A DNA stretch of 28,993 nt from a virus. Positions 20,474 to 28,490 of this stretch are shown here, piece by piece; the first letter of the stretch is position 1; every line of letters starts with the position of its first letter. Below the pieces are notes generated by a model. The model was not told the origin of the DNA. It was given only the letters and a program-made list of their open reading frames with translations, and did not search any database. A program made the translations under genes and the position numbers. The stretch is from positions 1-28,993 of the IMG/VR virus record IMGVR_UViG_3300037321_000095; one strand, 5' to 3'.

Positions 20474-22270
20474 CTAAGCGACCCCCATGTAGCGATTGAG
20501 CTCTCGAGCCGCCTGGCGAGAAGCGAGCAGCGGGTCGCTAGACGTAATGCGTTGCGTCAGATTGATTACAGTACCGCCGCCGCCCATGCCGCCCCCCACG
20601 TCGCCGTTCGCGCCGCGCGTCGCGGCCGAAGCGGCTTGACGCGCAGCGCTAAGCGCGCCCTGCGGGCTGCTTATGCGTGATCTAATGTCGACCACGCCGT
20701 CAGCGCCGCTAGTGAATTGGTCAAGCAACGCGCCGCCCGAAGCCTTGACGCCCGCCCAGCCTGAGCCCGAGAAGGGCCCGCGCTCAGCCGGCGAGCTCGG
20801 GAAAAAGCCTTTCACAAAATCCATAACGCCGCCCACGACGCCGCCGACGCGGCCGAGCATTGAACCCATGCCGTCAAGAAAACCCTGGATCAGAGAGCGC
20901 CCCGCGCCGTAAAGAATAGACCCAAGACTGCCCAGCGCGCTTACCGCGCGGCCAGGCAGCCCCACGACAAAGCCGACCGCCCCCGCGATCGCCTCGCCGA
21001 CGCTCTCCCGAAAGTCAAAAAAGCTAGTAACCGCGTCGCGCAACGCCCCAGCTACCGTCAATTTCAACTCGCCCAGCGCCGTGCCCGCCACGAAGAGAAG
21101 GTCTAGCATGGCGCCGCCCGCGTCTTCAATGCGGCCGGCGAGCTCTTGCAGCGTTATGTCGCCATTCAAAAACTGAAAGAATCCGTCGAGAATGTCAAAG
21201 ATGCCCGCAGTATGCTCGACCCAGTCAAGGATCAGCGGGAGGATAATTTCAATCGCCTGGATAATGCCCGGCAGCGCCTTTACGCCCAGGTCGATTAGCT
21301 TAGGCAACAGCGGCACGATCGCCTCTATCAAGTCTAAGAAAGCCGGCGTCGACTCTTGCAGCGCGTCAGCCAGCAGGGGCCCAATGTCGCCGATAACGTC
21401 GTCTAGGATCGGCAGCAGATTGTCGTTAGCGAAAGTAACGAAAGTCGTCATGGCGGGAAGTAGAGAGTTGCCGAGGCTTGTCTGCGCCTCTTCAAAGCTT
21501 GCCGCCAGAATCTTCTGCTGACCGGCGAGCCCGTCGCTGGTCTTTAGGAAGTTGCCCTGCTGCGTGCCGGTCTGCGCGTAAATCTCGGCCTGAGCCGCGA
21601 GGACTTTCTGCTGCGGCGTGAGCGCGTCTTTCGTCGTCTCAATGATGCCGAGCTTCATGGCCCTGGCCTTGAGTGTTGCGTCGTCAAGCAGGACACCATA
21701 CGACCGGATAGGCTCAGACTCGCCGCGCAGCGCGGCCCCGATCGCCATAATCGCTCTGTCTGAGTTAGGGTCATCGTTGAAGGCGGCCAGGTCGCTAGCC
21801 AGGGTGACGAAGTCAGTAGAAAATCTGTCCAGCGCGCGGCCCGTAAGGCCGGCCGAAGAGCCGAATATGCCGAAGTTTTTAGCAGCATCTAGAGTTTGCT
21901 GTTGCGTCATGCCGAGCTGCGTGTTGGCCGTAGAGGCGAATCTCTCAATACCCGTCGACGCCGTGCCGAAGACCTCCCCGATAGCGTCCCGCGTCTCGGC
22001 CAGGTTGCTCGCTAATCCGACGCCTTCTAGCGTGAAGTCAAAACCGGCCCGCACGCCCTGGCTGATCGTCTGCCCTATGTTGGTGCCAATACCCAGCAGC
22101 GCGCCGACGCCAATCGCCGCGACCAGCCCCCCCAAAAACGCTTTACCCGAGCGACCGCCGGCCGCGCCCACCTGAGCATTAGCGCCCGACAGCGAACGGT
22201 CGACAGAGCGCGGCACGCCGCTAGCGTCAGCCGTTATCTCGACGACACCTTCAGCAACTACGACGGCCAC
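20474..22270 (-). CDS. Tape measure protein
   Basis: A 598-residue protein that sets tail length and is ejected ahead of the DNA. It starts with GTG one codon after the chaperone stop. The N terminus is followed by a Gly/Ala-rich hydrophobic stretch (AFLGGLVAAIGVGALLGIG). Residues about 90-280 are typical tape-measure sequence (GMTQQQTLDAAKNFGIFGSS, DLAAFNDDPNSDRAIMAIGAALRGE, SLGNSLLPAMTTFV). Hydrophobic helices lie in the centre (PLILDWVEHTAGIFDIL) and GVVGGVMDFVKGFFPSSPAERGPF near the end, a common tape-measure C-terminal signature. At about 0.15 nm per residue the tail would be roughly 90 nm, short for a siphovirus. Confidence 0.92.
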   Translation of the reverse strand: MAVVVAEGVVEITADASGVPRSVDRSLSGANAQVGAAGGRSGKAFLGGLVAAIGVGALLGIGTNIGQTISQGVRAGFDFTLEGVGLASNLAETRDAIGEVFGTASTGIERFASTANTQLGMTQQQTLDAAKNFGIFGSSAGLTGRALDRFSTDFVTLASDLAAFNDDPNSDRAIMAIGAALRGESEPIRSYGVLLDDATLKARAMKLGIIETTKDALTPQQKVLAAQAEIYAQTGTQQGNFLKTSDGLAGQQKILAASFEEAQTSLGNSLLPAMTTFVTFANDNLLPILDDVIGDIGPLLADALQESTPAFLDLIEAIVPLLPKLIDLGVKALPGIIQAIEIILPLILDWVEHTAGIFDILDGFFQFLNGDITLQELAGRIEDAGGAMLDLLFVAGTALGELKLTVAGALRDAVTSFFDFRESVGEAIAGAVGFVVGLPGRAVSALGSLGSILYGAGRSLIQGFLDGMGSMLGRVGGVVGGVMDFVKGFFPSSPAERGPFSGSGWAGVKASGGALLDQFTSGADGVVDIRSRISSPQGALSAARQAASAATRGANGDVGGGMGGGGTVINLTQRITSSDPLLASRQAARELNRYMGVA

Positions 22271-22273
22271 GAG

Positions 22274-22977
22274 TTACCCGCCCCGCTTCCACGTCGCCCA
22301 GCCTTCGCCAGCCAGCTCGGCGAGCGCAACGCTATCGCTCTGGTGTCGCACGCGCGCCCCCCGCGGCTCGGCGCGCGAAGCGCCGTCGCCCTCCCGCTCG
22401 CGCGGCAAGTCGAGAGAGACACGCCCACGCACCGCGCCGCCGGCGTAATAGGCAAGCTGCTCGGCGAGGCCAAAGAGACGCGCCGGCGAGACGGCGCGCC
22501 AGTCGTCGATCCTGTGCAGCGCTGAAAAGTCGCTGACGATCTGCGGCTCGTAGTCGAGCATCCAATCATGACGCTGCCTCGCTTCGTGGAAAGAATCAAA
22601 GAGCGGCGCTAGTGCGCCTGCCCGAAAGGGTCAGCCCCCTCGGGCTCTGAAGTAGTGCGGCCAAAGGCAACCGCGGTAGCCGCCTTTGCGACCTGGCGAA
22701 TTGTCGCCAGCGTGACGCCCGGCTCGCCTGCTAGCGCGTCGTAACCCGCCTCGCCGAGTACTTCCTCAAGCAGCCACGAGCCAGCCAAGTCTTCGCCCTC
22801 GTGGCGAGCTCGCTTTAGGTAGCCGAGCGCTAACCCGCCATTCTCTGCTTTCGGCATTGAATATTCAACGACGCTATCTTCGGCGCCTTCAACGCTGCGT
22901 ACGATGCTAAAAAGATGCACGCGCTCAGCAGCGTCGCCCCAAACCTCATGCCGTATGACTGGTGGTGTAACGCTCAT
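22274..22977 (-). CDS. Tail assembly chaperone fusion made by -1 frameshift (GT-like)
   Basis: Translation from ATG 22977 slips back one base at the heptamer 22630-22624 and continues in the -1 frame (PFRAGALAPLFDSFHEARQRH, then DWMLDYEPQIVSDFSALHRI) to the stop at 22274, giving about 234 residues. The downstream frame has no good start of its own that would include the conserved FHEARQRHDWMLDYEP stretch. The layout equals lambda G/GT: two overlapping frames between the major tail and tape measure genes. The fusion should bind the tape measure and recruit tail subunits, and does not enter the virion. The last 40 residues are charged and poorly conserved in appearance. Confidence 0.85.
22609..22977 (-). 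CDS. Tail assembly chaperone, unshifted product (G-like)
   Basis: A 122-residue acidic protein between the major tail and tape measure genes, the place of lambda G. The sequence has an N-terminal region (HEVWGDAAERVHLFSIVRSV), a central helical segment (GGLALGYLKRARHEGEDLAGSWLLEEVLGEAGYDAL), and a C-terminal tail (PEGADPFGQAH). It ends at TAG 12 bases after the slippery heptamer. It is the major product when ribosomes do not slip. Confidence 0.8.
   Translation of the reverse strand: MSVTPPVIRHEVWGDAAERVHLFSIVRSVEGAEDSVVEYSMPKAENGGLALGYLKRARHEGEDLAGSWLLEEVLGEAGYDALAGEPGVTLATIRQVAKAATAVAFGRTTSEPEGADPFGQAH
22624..22630 (-). promoter_or_regulatory. Programmed -1 ribosomal frameshift site
   Basis: On the minus strand the sequence reads CCCTTTC, a canonical X_XXY_YYZ heptamer whose zero-frame codons are CCT TTC. 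It lies four codons before the zero-frame stop. Slipping to CCC TTT opens directly onto the downstream chaperone frame with no intervening stop. A G-run eight bases upstream is a weaker alternative. Confidence 0.8.
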
Positions 22978-23008
22978 GGTCTCGTCTCTCTAGCTCTCGG
23001 GGGTGATA

Positions 23009-23032
23009 CGGGGCGACCAGGCGGCCGCCCCG
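23009..23032 (-). terminator. Hairpin between major tail and chaperone genes
   Basis: CGGGGCG at 23009-23015 pairs with CGCCCCG at 23026-23032 around a ten-base loop, just after the major tail protein stop. There is no U tract. It may partly terminate transcription so that the abundant major tail protein is made in excess over the chaperones. Confidence 0.4.
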
Positions 23033-23039
23033 CTGCGTG

Positions 23040-23579
23040 CTAAGCCGTTGCGTCTTCAATCACGAAAGGCACAATCGACGTGCTGACCCAGTGACCAGTG
23101 AAAGTGACGGGGATAACGGTCATCCCATCCTTCTTGTAAGCCGTACCGACCGAGTCTGTGCCCAGCACTTTACGCACGATAATGCGGCGACGAAACCCGC
23201 CCGGCGCAATGCCGTCGAGCAGCACCGCCTGATAGTCGGGCTGAAAAGCGGCCAGGCCGGTGTCGGGCGTGAAAATCTCTGACGCCGGCGCGGTCTCGTT
23301 GATCGCTCTTGCCAGATTCTCTAGCGTCGCCTCAGCCAAAACCGTTTTGATCGAGACGACTCGCGACGTGACCGTGCGGCCAATCTCGTCGACAATCTGG
23401 TCAACCGAAAGCACCGCGTACTCTTTCGCGATCGTAAGCTCGACGCCGTCGCGCGTGCCGCCCGCGCCCGTCCAACCCGCGCCGGGCGTAGCGCCGACGC
23501 TAGCCGGCTCGGCCACGCCGAAGGCCCCGACAAAAAGCGTCGCTGGCCCTTGTATGAGATTGCTACTGGTAACGGTCAT
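23040..23579 (-). CDS. Major tail protein (tail tube subunit)
   Basis: A 179-residue protein in the usual slot before the tail chaperones. It has the look of a tail-tube beta-sandwich: GPATLFVGAFGVAEP, the Gly-rich GAGWTGAGGTRDGVELTIAKEYAVLSVDQ, a helix-strand stretch with RTVTSRVVSIKTVLAEATLENLARA, and C-terminal strands (TVIPVTFTGHWV, IVPFVIED). Its ATG overlaps the preceding stop by four bases. Confidence 0.82.
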   Translation of the reverse strand: MTVTSSNLIQGPATLFVGAFGVAEPASVGATPGAGWTGAGGTRDGVELTIAKEYAVLSVDQIVDEIGRTVTSRVVSIKTVLAEATLENLARAINETAPASEIFTPDTGLAAFQPDYQAVLLDGIAPGGFRRRIIVRKVLGTDSVGTAYKKDGMTVIPVTFTGHWVSTSIVPFVIEDATA

Positions 23580-23761
23580 GCGCCCGCCCCCTCCTTGTCG
23601 GCCGCCTTCGCGGCTTTATCAGCGGCGCTATCTGCGCCGCCCGTCGCGCCCAAAGGCTTCGACACTTTCACGAGCCCCTGCGCCGTCAAGTCGGCAAGCT
23701 CTGCCGGCCCGACCTCGACGCTTAGCCCAAAAGTCGTTTCAATCTTTCTCAACTTCTCCAC
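23576..23761 (-). CDS. Hypothetical small protein before the major tail gene
   Basis: A 61-residue protein of unknown function starting with GTG 23761. The first half (EKLRKIETTFGLSVEVGPAE) may form a helix and strand; the second is an Ala/Lys/Asp-rich tail (ADSAADKAAKAADKEGAGA) that is probably disordered. It overlaps the major tail start by four bases, so it is translated just ahead of it. Confidence 0.6.
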   Translation of the reverse strand: MEKLRKIETTFGLSVEVGPAELADLTAQGLVKVSKPLGATGGADSAADKAAKAADKEGAGA

Positions 23762-23770
23762 CGTCTCGCC

Positions 23771-24226
23771 CTACTCTCTAACCCAGTCGATCGCCAGGTC
23801 TAACGTAAACCGGGCGAAGCTTGCCACGTCGTCGAGCACGCGGCGCGGCTCGCTTATCAGGTAAACAGAAAGCACGCGGGCGCCGCTGTAAAGCGACGAA
23901 AGCGTCACAGCCTGGCCGTAAACTTGCCCGCCTTCGGTCGCGACCCTCACGCGCTCGGCAAGCTGCGCGGCTAAGTTCCATTGCGGCCGCCCGCCGCCCT
24001 CGCTGGCGGGCGCTGCGTAGGCGTCAACTTGCACGACGGCTTTACGTCTCTCGGGCGTGTCAATATCTGCCGACCCGCCGACAAGCGCCGCGACGACGAC
24101 AAAGCCGCCGGCGCGCCAGACGTTGACGTCTTTAGGCAGCAAGGTCGCGACCTGCCCGGCGTCAAGGCCGACCCGCTGCACAAGCCACGCGACCGCGACG
24201 AGCTCAGGGTTAGGGATCAAAGTCAC
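23771..24226 (-). CDS. Putative tail terminator / tail completion protein
   Basis: A 151-residue protein between the HK97 gp10-like gene and the major tail gene, the usual place for the tail terminator, which caps the tube and joins it to the head. Features that fit are an N-terminal helix (ELVAVAWLVQRVGLDAGQVATLL), strands (FVVVAALVGGSADIDTPERR, AVVQVDAYAAP), a helix (NLAAQLAERVRVATEGG), and a strand-rich end (ARVLSVYLISEPRRVLDD, RFTLDLAIDWV). ATGA overlap with the upstream gene. Confidence 0.6.
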   Translation of the reverse strand: MTLIPNPELVAVAWLVQRVGLDAGQVATLLPKDVNVWRAGGFVVVAALVGGSADIDTPERRKAVVQVDAYAAPASEGGGRPQWNLAAQLAERVRVATEGGQVYGQAVTLSSLYSGARVLSVYLISEPRRVLDDVASFARFTLDLAIDWVRE

Positions 24227-24594
24227 GAGCCACCCCCGCGCGGCCGCTCGGGCTGGCCCTCAAAGTTCAGATCAGCGCTGCGTGATTGCAAAAGCGCCGG
24301 GCGAAGGTAGGGCTGAGCTTTCATGCGGCTAGTGCCTTGCTCAATAAAAAGCGCGTACTCTGCGCCCCGAGGCGCTGCCGCAGTCTTGCCGCCAGCGGCT
24401 AGCGTGCCGACGACGCGCGACCCCTCGACCTCGAGGTCGGTCTCTAGGGTGTCGTGAAGGTTGAAAGTGCGCTTAGGCACGACGCGCTGAGCGCGCCTAT
24501 GCATGGCGCTGAGTAGCCGGCGCATAGCGGGCTCTATCAAGTCGGCCACCTCGCCGGCGGCGATCACTCGGGTAATGCGTATTCTTGCCGTCAT
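24223..24594 (-). CDS. HK97 gp10-like tail completion protein
   Basis: A 123-residue head-tail joining protein. The family hallmark is clear: AEYALFIEQGTSRMKAQPYL, then RPALLQS, matching the Y-A-x-x-x-E-x-GT-x-x-M-x-A-x-P-(Y/F)-LRPA pattern of HK97 gp10-like proteins. The N-terminal helix (AAGEVADLIEPAMRRLLSAMH) and ...RTFNLHDTLETDLEV also fit. It overlaps the next gene by four bases. Confidence 0.85.
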   Translation of the reverse strand: MTARIRITRVIAAGEVADLIEPAMRRLLSAMHRRAQRVVPKRTFNLHDTLETDLEVEGSRVVGTLAAGGKTAAAPRGAEYALFIEQGTSRMKAQPYLRPALLQSRSADLNFEGQPERPRGGGS

Positions 24595-24640
24595 GCTCGC
24601 CCCCTCTACGGTCGCGTCGTGTCGTGCCGTGCTGCCCGAT

Positions 24641-24985
24641 CTACTCAGGTCTCGTGCGGCTCATTCTCAAGCGTAAAGCACCTAGCCCGCCAATAGAACG
24701 CGGCGTCGCCTTGACGCGCCGCACCCAATAAAGCGCGGCCGTAGTCTCGTCGCGCACGCGATCGCCCGCAACGGCCGGAAAAGTGCCCGGCGTGAAGCGC
24801 GCAACCATCTCCGAGACCTCAACCCAGACGCCGCTTACCGGGTCGAGTATCCGGCGCGACACTTCGACGAGCGACCCAGGCACGGCCGAAACGATCGCCG
24901 CGCCAGAATCGTCGTCAACCTCGTCGCCGAAGTCGTTTATTCTCGTGCCGCGCAAAAGCGAGAGCGTCGTCGTCGCCTTTATCAC
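24641..24985 (-). CDS. Putative head-tail connector (stopper-like)
   Basis: A 114-residue beta-rich protein in the connector block. I start it at GTG 24985, which forms a GTGA overlap with the stop of the upstream gene; the longer frame from 25111 would overlap that gene by over 120 bases. Visible features are KATTTLSLLRGTRINDFGDE, VSAVPGSLVEVSRRILDP, VARFTPGTFPAVAGDRVRDE and ALYWVRRVKATP, the short-strand pattern of head-closure proteins. The assignment rests largely on position. Confidence 0.6.
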   Translation of the reverse strand: MIKATTTLSLLRGTRINDFGDEVDDDSGAAIVSAVPGSLVEVSRRILDPVSGVWVEVSEMVARFTPGTFPAVAGDRVRDETTAALYWVRRVKATPRSIGGLGALRLRMSRTRPE

Positions 24986-25437
24986 GAGCCCGACCCTATC
25001 GGCTGCCACTCGCCTGGATGATCGCGCGAGCCGTCTAAGGCGTGGCGACGGATCGCCGCGTCGACGTCGCGCTCGGTCGGCTCGTTGTACAGGGTGCGCG
25101 TGCCGCGCCACGATAAGCGCTTCATGGCCCGGCGAGCCAGCGGCGAAAGCACCAGCCAGTCGGCCTTGCCCGTTGCGCTCTGCCCGTCAAAGCTCAGGCT
25201 TGAAACGTCGTCGCGCGTCAAAAAGTCAGGCTGGCTCAAAAGCCAAGCCGCTTGATAGGCGCACGCGACGCGCAGCCAGTAAAGGTCACGATCGCTAATA
25301 TCTGACCTGTGCTCTAGCGTGCCTTCAATTAGCCCAGTTGTCATCTCAATCACGACCGCCGACCGCGCCCGCTGCGCGGCGCTCACGGTCGCGCCGGTGA
25401 GCTCTGCCACTTCGGCAATGGTCGCAAACTCTGACAC
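24982..25437 (-). CDS. Head-tail adaptor protein
   Basis: A 151-residue, mostly helical protein. It begins like an HK97 gp6/SPP1 gp15-type adaptor: FATIAEVAELTGATVSAAQR, then ARSAVVIEMTTGLIEGTLE, DRDLYWLRVACAYQAAWLLS with the conserved aromatic helix, and a C-terminal LSPLARRAMKRLSWRGTRTL. Such adaptors bind the portal ring at the head exit. Start ATG 25437 is 70 bases after the previous gene. Confidence 0.7.
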   Translation of the reverse strand: MSEFATIAEVAELTGATVSAAQRARSAVVIEMTTGLIEGTLEHRSDISDRDLYWLRVACAYQAAWLLSQPDFLTRDDVSSLSFDGQSATGKADWLVLSPLARRAMKRLSWRGTRTLYNEPTERDVDAAIRRHALDGSRDHPGEWQPIGSGS

Positions 25438-25507
25438 GATCTACCCTTTCGATAATGGGCGACGGGCTCACCCCCGAGGCGCCGCCCGTCGCCCAGCTTG
25501 TCGGCCG

Positions 25508-25708
25508 CTACTTGCGCGGCGCTGCAATCGTCAACAGCAGCACGCCGTCGCCGCGGATCACCGCGCGCAACACTTCTGCCGCGCCAAGGTCGTGCTCCGG
25601 ATAACTCGTTGCGATCTCGGGCCCGTAAGCCTCGACCTCGCCGGGCTCCACGTCCTCAGCCTCGACCGGCTCAAGCTGCGACGCCGCTTCATTCTTTTTA
25701 TCAGTCAT
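25508..25708 (-). CDS. Hypothetical small acidic protein after the capsid gene
   Basis: A 66-residue protein with an acidic, Glu-rich N-terminal half (DKKNEAASQLEPVEAEDVEP) and a C-terminal strand-like end (AEVLRAVIRGDGVLLLTIAA). The ATG has a consensus Shine-Dalgarno, AGGAGGT, at 25721-25715, stronger than nearly all others here, suggesting high expression. Lying just behind the major capsid gene and its hairpin, it might be a head accessory or decoration protein; that is speculation from position. Confidence 0.65.
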   Translation of the reverse strand: MTDKKNEAASQLEPVEAEDVEPGEVEAYGPEIATSYPEHDLGAAEVLRAVIRGDGVLLLTIAAPRK

Positions 25709-25732
25709 TACCCGACCTCCTGGTCGATTAGG

Positions 25733-25763
25733 GCCGCGCCGTCGCGCGTGACGACGGCGCGGC
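25733..25763 (-). terminator. Strong hairpin after the major capsid gene
   Basis: GCCGCGCCGTCG at 25733-25744 pairs perfectly with CGACGGCGCGGC at 25752-25763 around a seven-base loop, starting nine bases after the capsid stop in the minus direction. No U tract follows. It probably reduces read-through or protects the capsid message end, so that capsid is made in excess. Confidence 0.6.
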
Positions 25764-25771
25764 TAGGTCAA

Positions 25772-26725
25772 CTAAGGCGCGACCGTGACCTCGAGCACCG
25801 CGACAGCGAACTCGTGCGCGAGCGCAAACCCGCGACGAGCGCGAACCTTGAGGATCGTCTCGTCAGTCAAGGCGGCCAGCCCAGTGTTACCGGGAATGAG
25901 GTAAGACTCGGGGCCGCTTCGGATGCCGAGGCGCAAAAACTCAGTGTTCCCGAAGATGACCAAAGCGTTGCCAGCAGTGCCGGCCACGCCCGCCGTGCCA
26001 GCTACCGCCTGACTCGCGAGAGCCGTGGCCGAAGTGACCGCGCCGTTGGTGAACAGGATCGGGTAGCCGAAGACCGTGTCGGGGTCTCCCACGCGCGGCG
26101 ACGGCGTGAAAATCGGCTGGCCCTGGTCGTCTTTGATCTTGCGAATCTGACCTTTGATCTTCGAGTGAGCCACGAAGGCCGAAGTCGAAGCGTCAAAATA
26201 CTGGCCCGACTCGACGAGGCTAGCGAGGTCGCTAAAGTCGTCATAGGTCAACGCGCCAGCCGTTGCCAGCTTGTGCGCGTTGCCCGTGTAGCCCGTTGCC
26301 GCGTTGGTCTGCCCAAGCGCCCGGTAAATCGACGTGAAGGGAATGGTCGTTCCATTCTCGGCCACGGTTACGCCCATCGTGGCGTTATCGAGCATGAGAC
26401 CAAAGCTAGTTACCCAGCCGGTCTTCTTGCTCTCAATAACGTCGGCGACGTCGTCGTCAATGTCTTCCTCGGCGATCCGCAGCGCGCGGCCAAACTTGCG
26501 CGCGGTAAGCAAAATCTCATCGTTAGCGCCAGTGTCTTCGCCGTAGCTTGCGCCCTTGGCGATTACCGAAACGTCCATGTCGACCATGCGCGGCTCGCTC
26601 TTGGTCGTGCCGGTCATCGGAACCCTTTTGAAAGCCGACTCTGAGACCGAGACTTGCGCGAGACGCTTGATAACTTCGCTGCCCTGCTCTTCGCGCAGCC
26701 AGGCTTCCATTGTGTTACGGGCCAT
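25772..26725 (-). CDS. Major capsid protein (HK97 fold)
   Basis: A 317-residue capsid subunit. HK97-type features are an N-terminal helix (MEAWLREEQGSEVIKRLAQ), ESAFKRVPMTG and VIAKGASYGED as the E-loop region, ILLTARKFGRALRIAEEDID with ADVIESKKTGWVTSFGLMLD as the spine helix region, and QPIFTPSPR...VFGYPILFTNGAV as the P-domain signature, ending ILKVRARRGFALAHEFAVAVLEV. ATG 26725 is preceded by AGGGGGGT; a longer start at 26743 lies upstream of that site. It follows the scaffold gene, the standard order. Confidence 0.92.
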   Translation of the reverse strand: MARNTMEAWLREEQGSEVIKRLAQVSVSESAFKRVPMTGTTKSEPRMVDMDVSVIAKGASYGEDTGANDEILLTARKFGRALRIAEEDIDDDVADVIESKKTGWVTSFGLMLDNATMGVTVAENGTTIPFTSIYRALGQTNAATGYTGNAHKLATAGALTYDDFSDLASLVESGQYFDASTSAFVAHSKIKGQIRKIKDDQGQPIFTPSPRVGDPDTVFGYPILFTNGAVTSATALASQAVAGTAGVAGTAGNALVIFGNTEFLRLGIRSGPESYLIPGNTGLAALTDETILKVRARRGFALAHEFAVAVLEVTVAP

Positions 26726-26857
26726 GAGAGACCCCCCTAACACCCCGCTCGGGGGCTTAGACGCTACCGGCGGCAGAAAGCCGTCGAGCTCATCCCGAGC
26801 GCGGGCCGCGAGGCCTTAGCGCCCAGGGTAGCACCTAACCCCGGCAAGTTGACAGAC

Positions 26858-27562
<705 letters not shown>

Positions 27563-27605
27563 GGTCTAGCGTCTCTCTTCTTCGGGGGTTGCCTTTGCGC
27601 TTAGT

Positions 27606-28487
27606 CTACGCATTAGGTCGGCCGCGAGTCGGAAACTCGCCCTTGCGTACCGCGCCACGAGCAAAAGCGCGCACGCTCTTGGGCGCGTCAACGCCGGTAG
27701 CAAGCAGCCGCTCGGCCGCGTCAACTCTTACGCGCATTGACTCAGATTCAAGCGAAAAGCCGCGCAGCACCGATCGGTCAGCCTCGCGCCGAAGCGCCGC
27801 CGCAAACTCGGGCGAAACGGCCGGCTCGAGAGTGCAGCGACAATTAGGGTGCCGTGGCGGCGTCATAACCGAGCCGCCGTAAACGGCCAGCGGCTTAGCG
27901 CCATACGTCGCCGAGCCGTCAAAGCTTGTGCCGGGTCGCGCGATCGTGCCGGAAAGCGCCAGGCAATGCACGCAAGCGTTAGTCTCGGCAATCCACAGCA
28001 ACGCCGCGCCCGTCTCTTCGGCGACCGCCTCGACGCCCTCAGAGCCGGCGCGCGTGATCGCGTCACTCGTGAGCGCCGAAAGATTACGAGCGCTGCCCAG
28101 AATGGGCGCCGCAATCGCGTCAGCCGACGCGCCAGCACGCGCGAGCCGCTGCGCGATAGCAAGCGCCGACGCGGCCTCTCTGCTACTGGCCGCGACGCTA
28201 GCGCGAAGGCCCCCGCTAGGCCGTGTTTCAATCGTCGACCGCGTCGCTCTCGGCGCAGTCGTGATCGCTTGCGCGTCGCTGACCCCCAGGCGGAAAGCCT
28301 GCGCTATTGCCGCCTCAAGCTCTGCCCGTAACGCCGGCGGCGCGTAACTCAAGACCAGCCGCGCAACCTCGTCGGGCGCTAGCACGAGAACCTCGCGCAA
28401 CCTACGCGCCGCCGCGAGCCAGCCGCCGACGTCGCCCGCCGACTTTAGCGCAGCCTCAAGCGCCGCAAGCTCGCGCTCTGCGCTCAC
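27606..28487 (-). CDS. MuF-like minor head protein
   Basis: A 293-residue head-morphogenesis protein located between portal and scaffold, where SPP1 gp7/Mu F-like proteins lie. The C-terminal MuF signature is clear: LLWIAETNACVHCLALSGTI with C172 and C175, then TPPRHPNCRCTLEP with H213, C216 and C218, probably a zinc site. The N-terminal 170 residues are alanine-rich helices. It starts at GTG 28487, three bases after the portal stop. No toxin-like domain is fused to it. Confidence 0.8.
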   Translation of the reverse strand: MSAERELAALEAALKSAGDVGGWLAAARRLREVLVLAPDEVARLVLSYAPPALRAELEAAIAQAFRLGVSDAQAITTAPRATRSTIETRPSGGLRASVAASSREAASALAIAQRLARAGASADAIAAPILGSARNLSALTSDAITRAGSEGVEAVAEETGAALLWIAETNACVHCLALSGTIARPGTSFDGSATYGAKPLAVYGGSVMTPPRHPNCRCTLEPAVSPEFAAALRREADRSVLRGFSLESESMRVRVDAAERLLATGVDAPKSVRAFARGAVRKGEFPTRGRPNA

Positions 28488-28490
28488 GCG

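Noticed and set aside
22258-22599. A 113-codon minus-strand frame over the chaperone region
   Set aside because: It lies in the third frame; the -1 frame reached from the slippery site gives the chaperone-like sequence instead.
25319-26644. A 441-codon plus-strand open frame antisense to the capsid and adaptor genes
   Set aside because: It spans several well-supported minus-strand genes, has no family features or ribosome binding site, and long antisense frames are expected at this G+C content.
26849-26854. TTGACA consensus -35 on the plus strand
   Set aside because: No -10 box lies 15-19 bases downstream, and the plus strand has no gene there; it is at the end of the scaffold gene.
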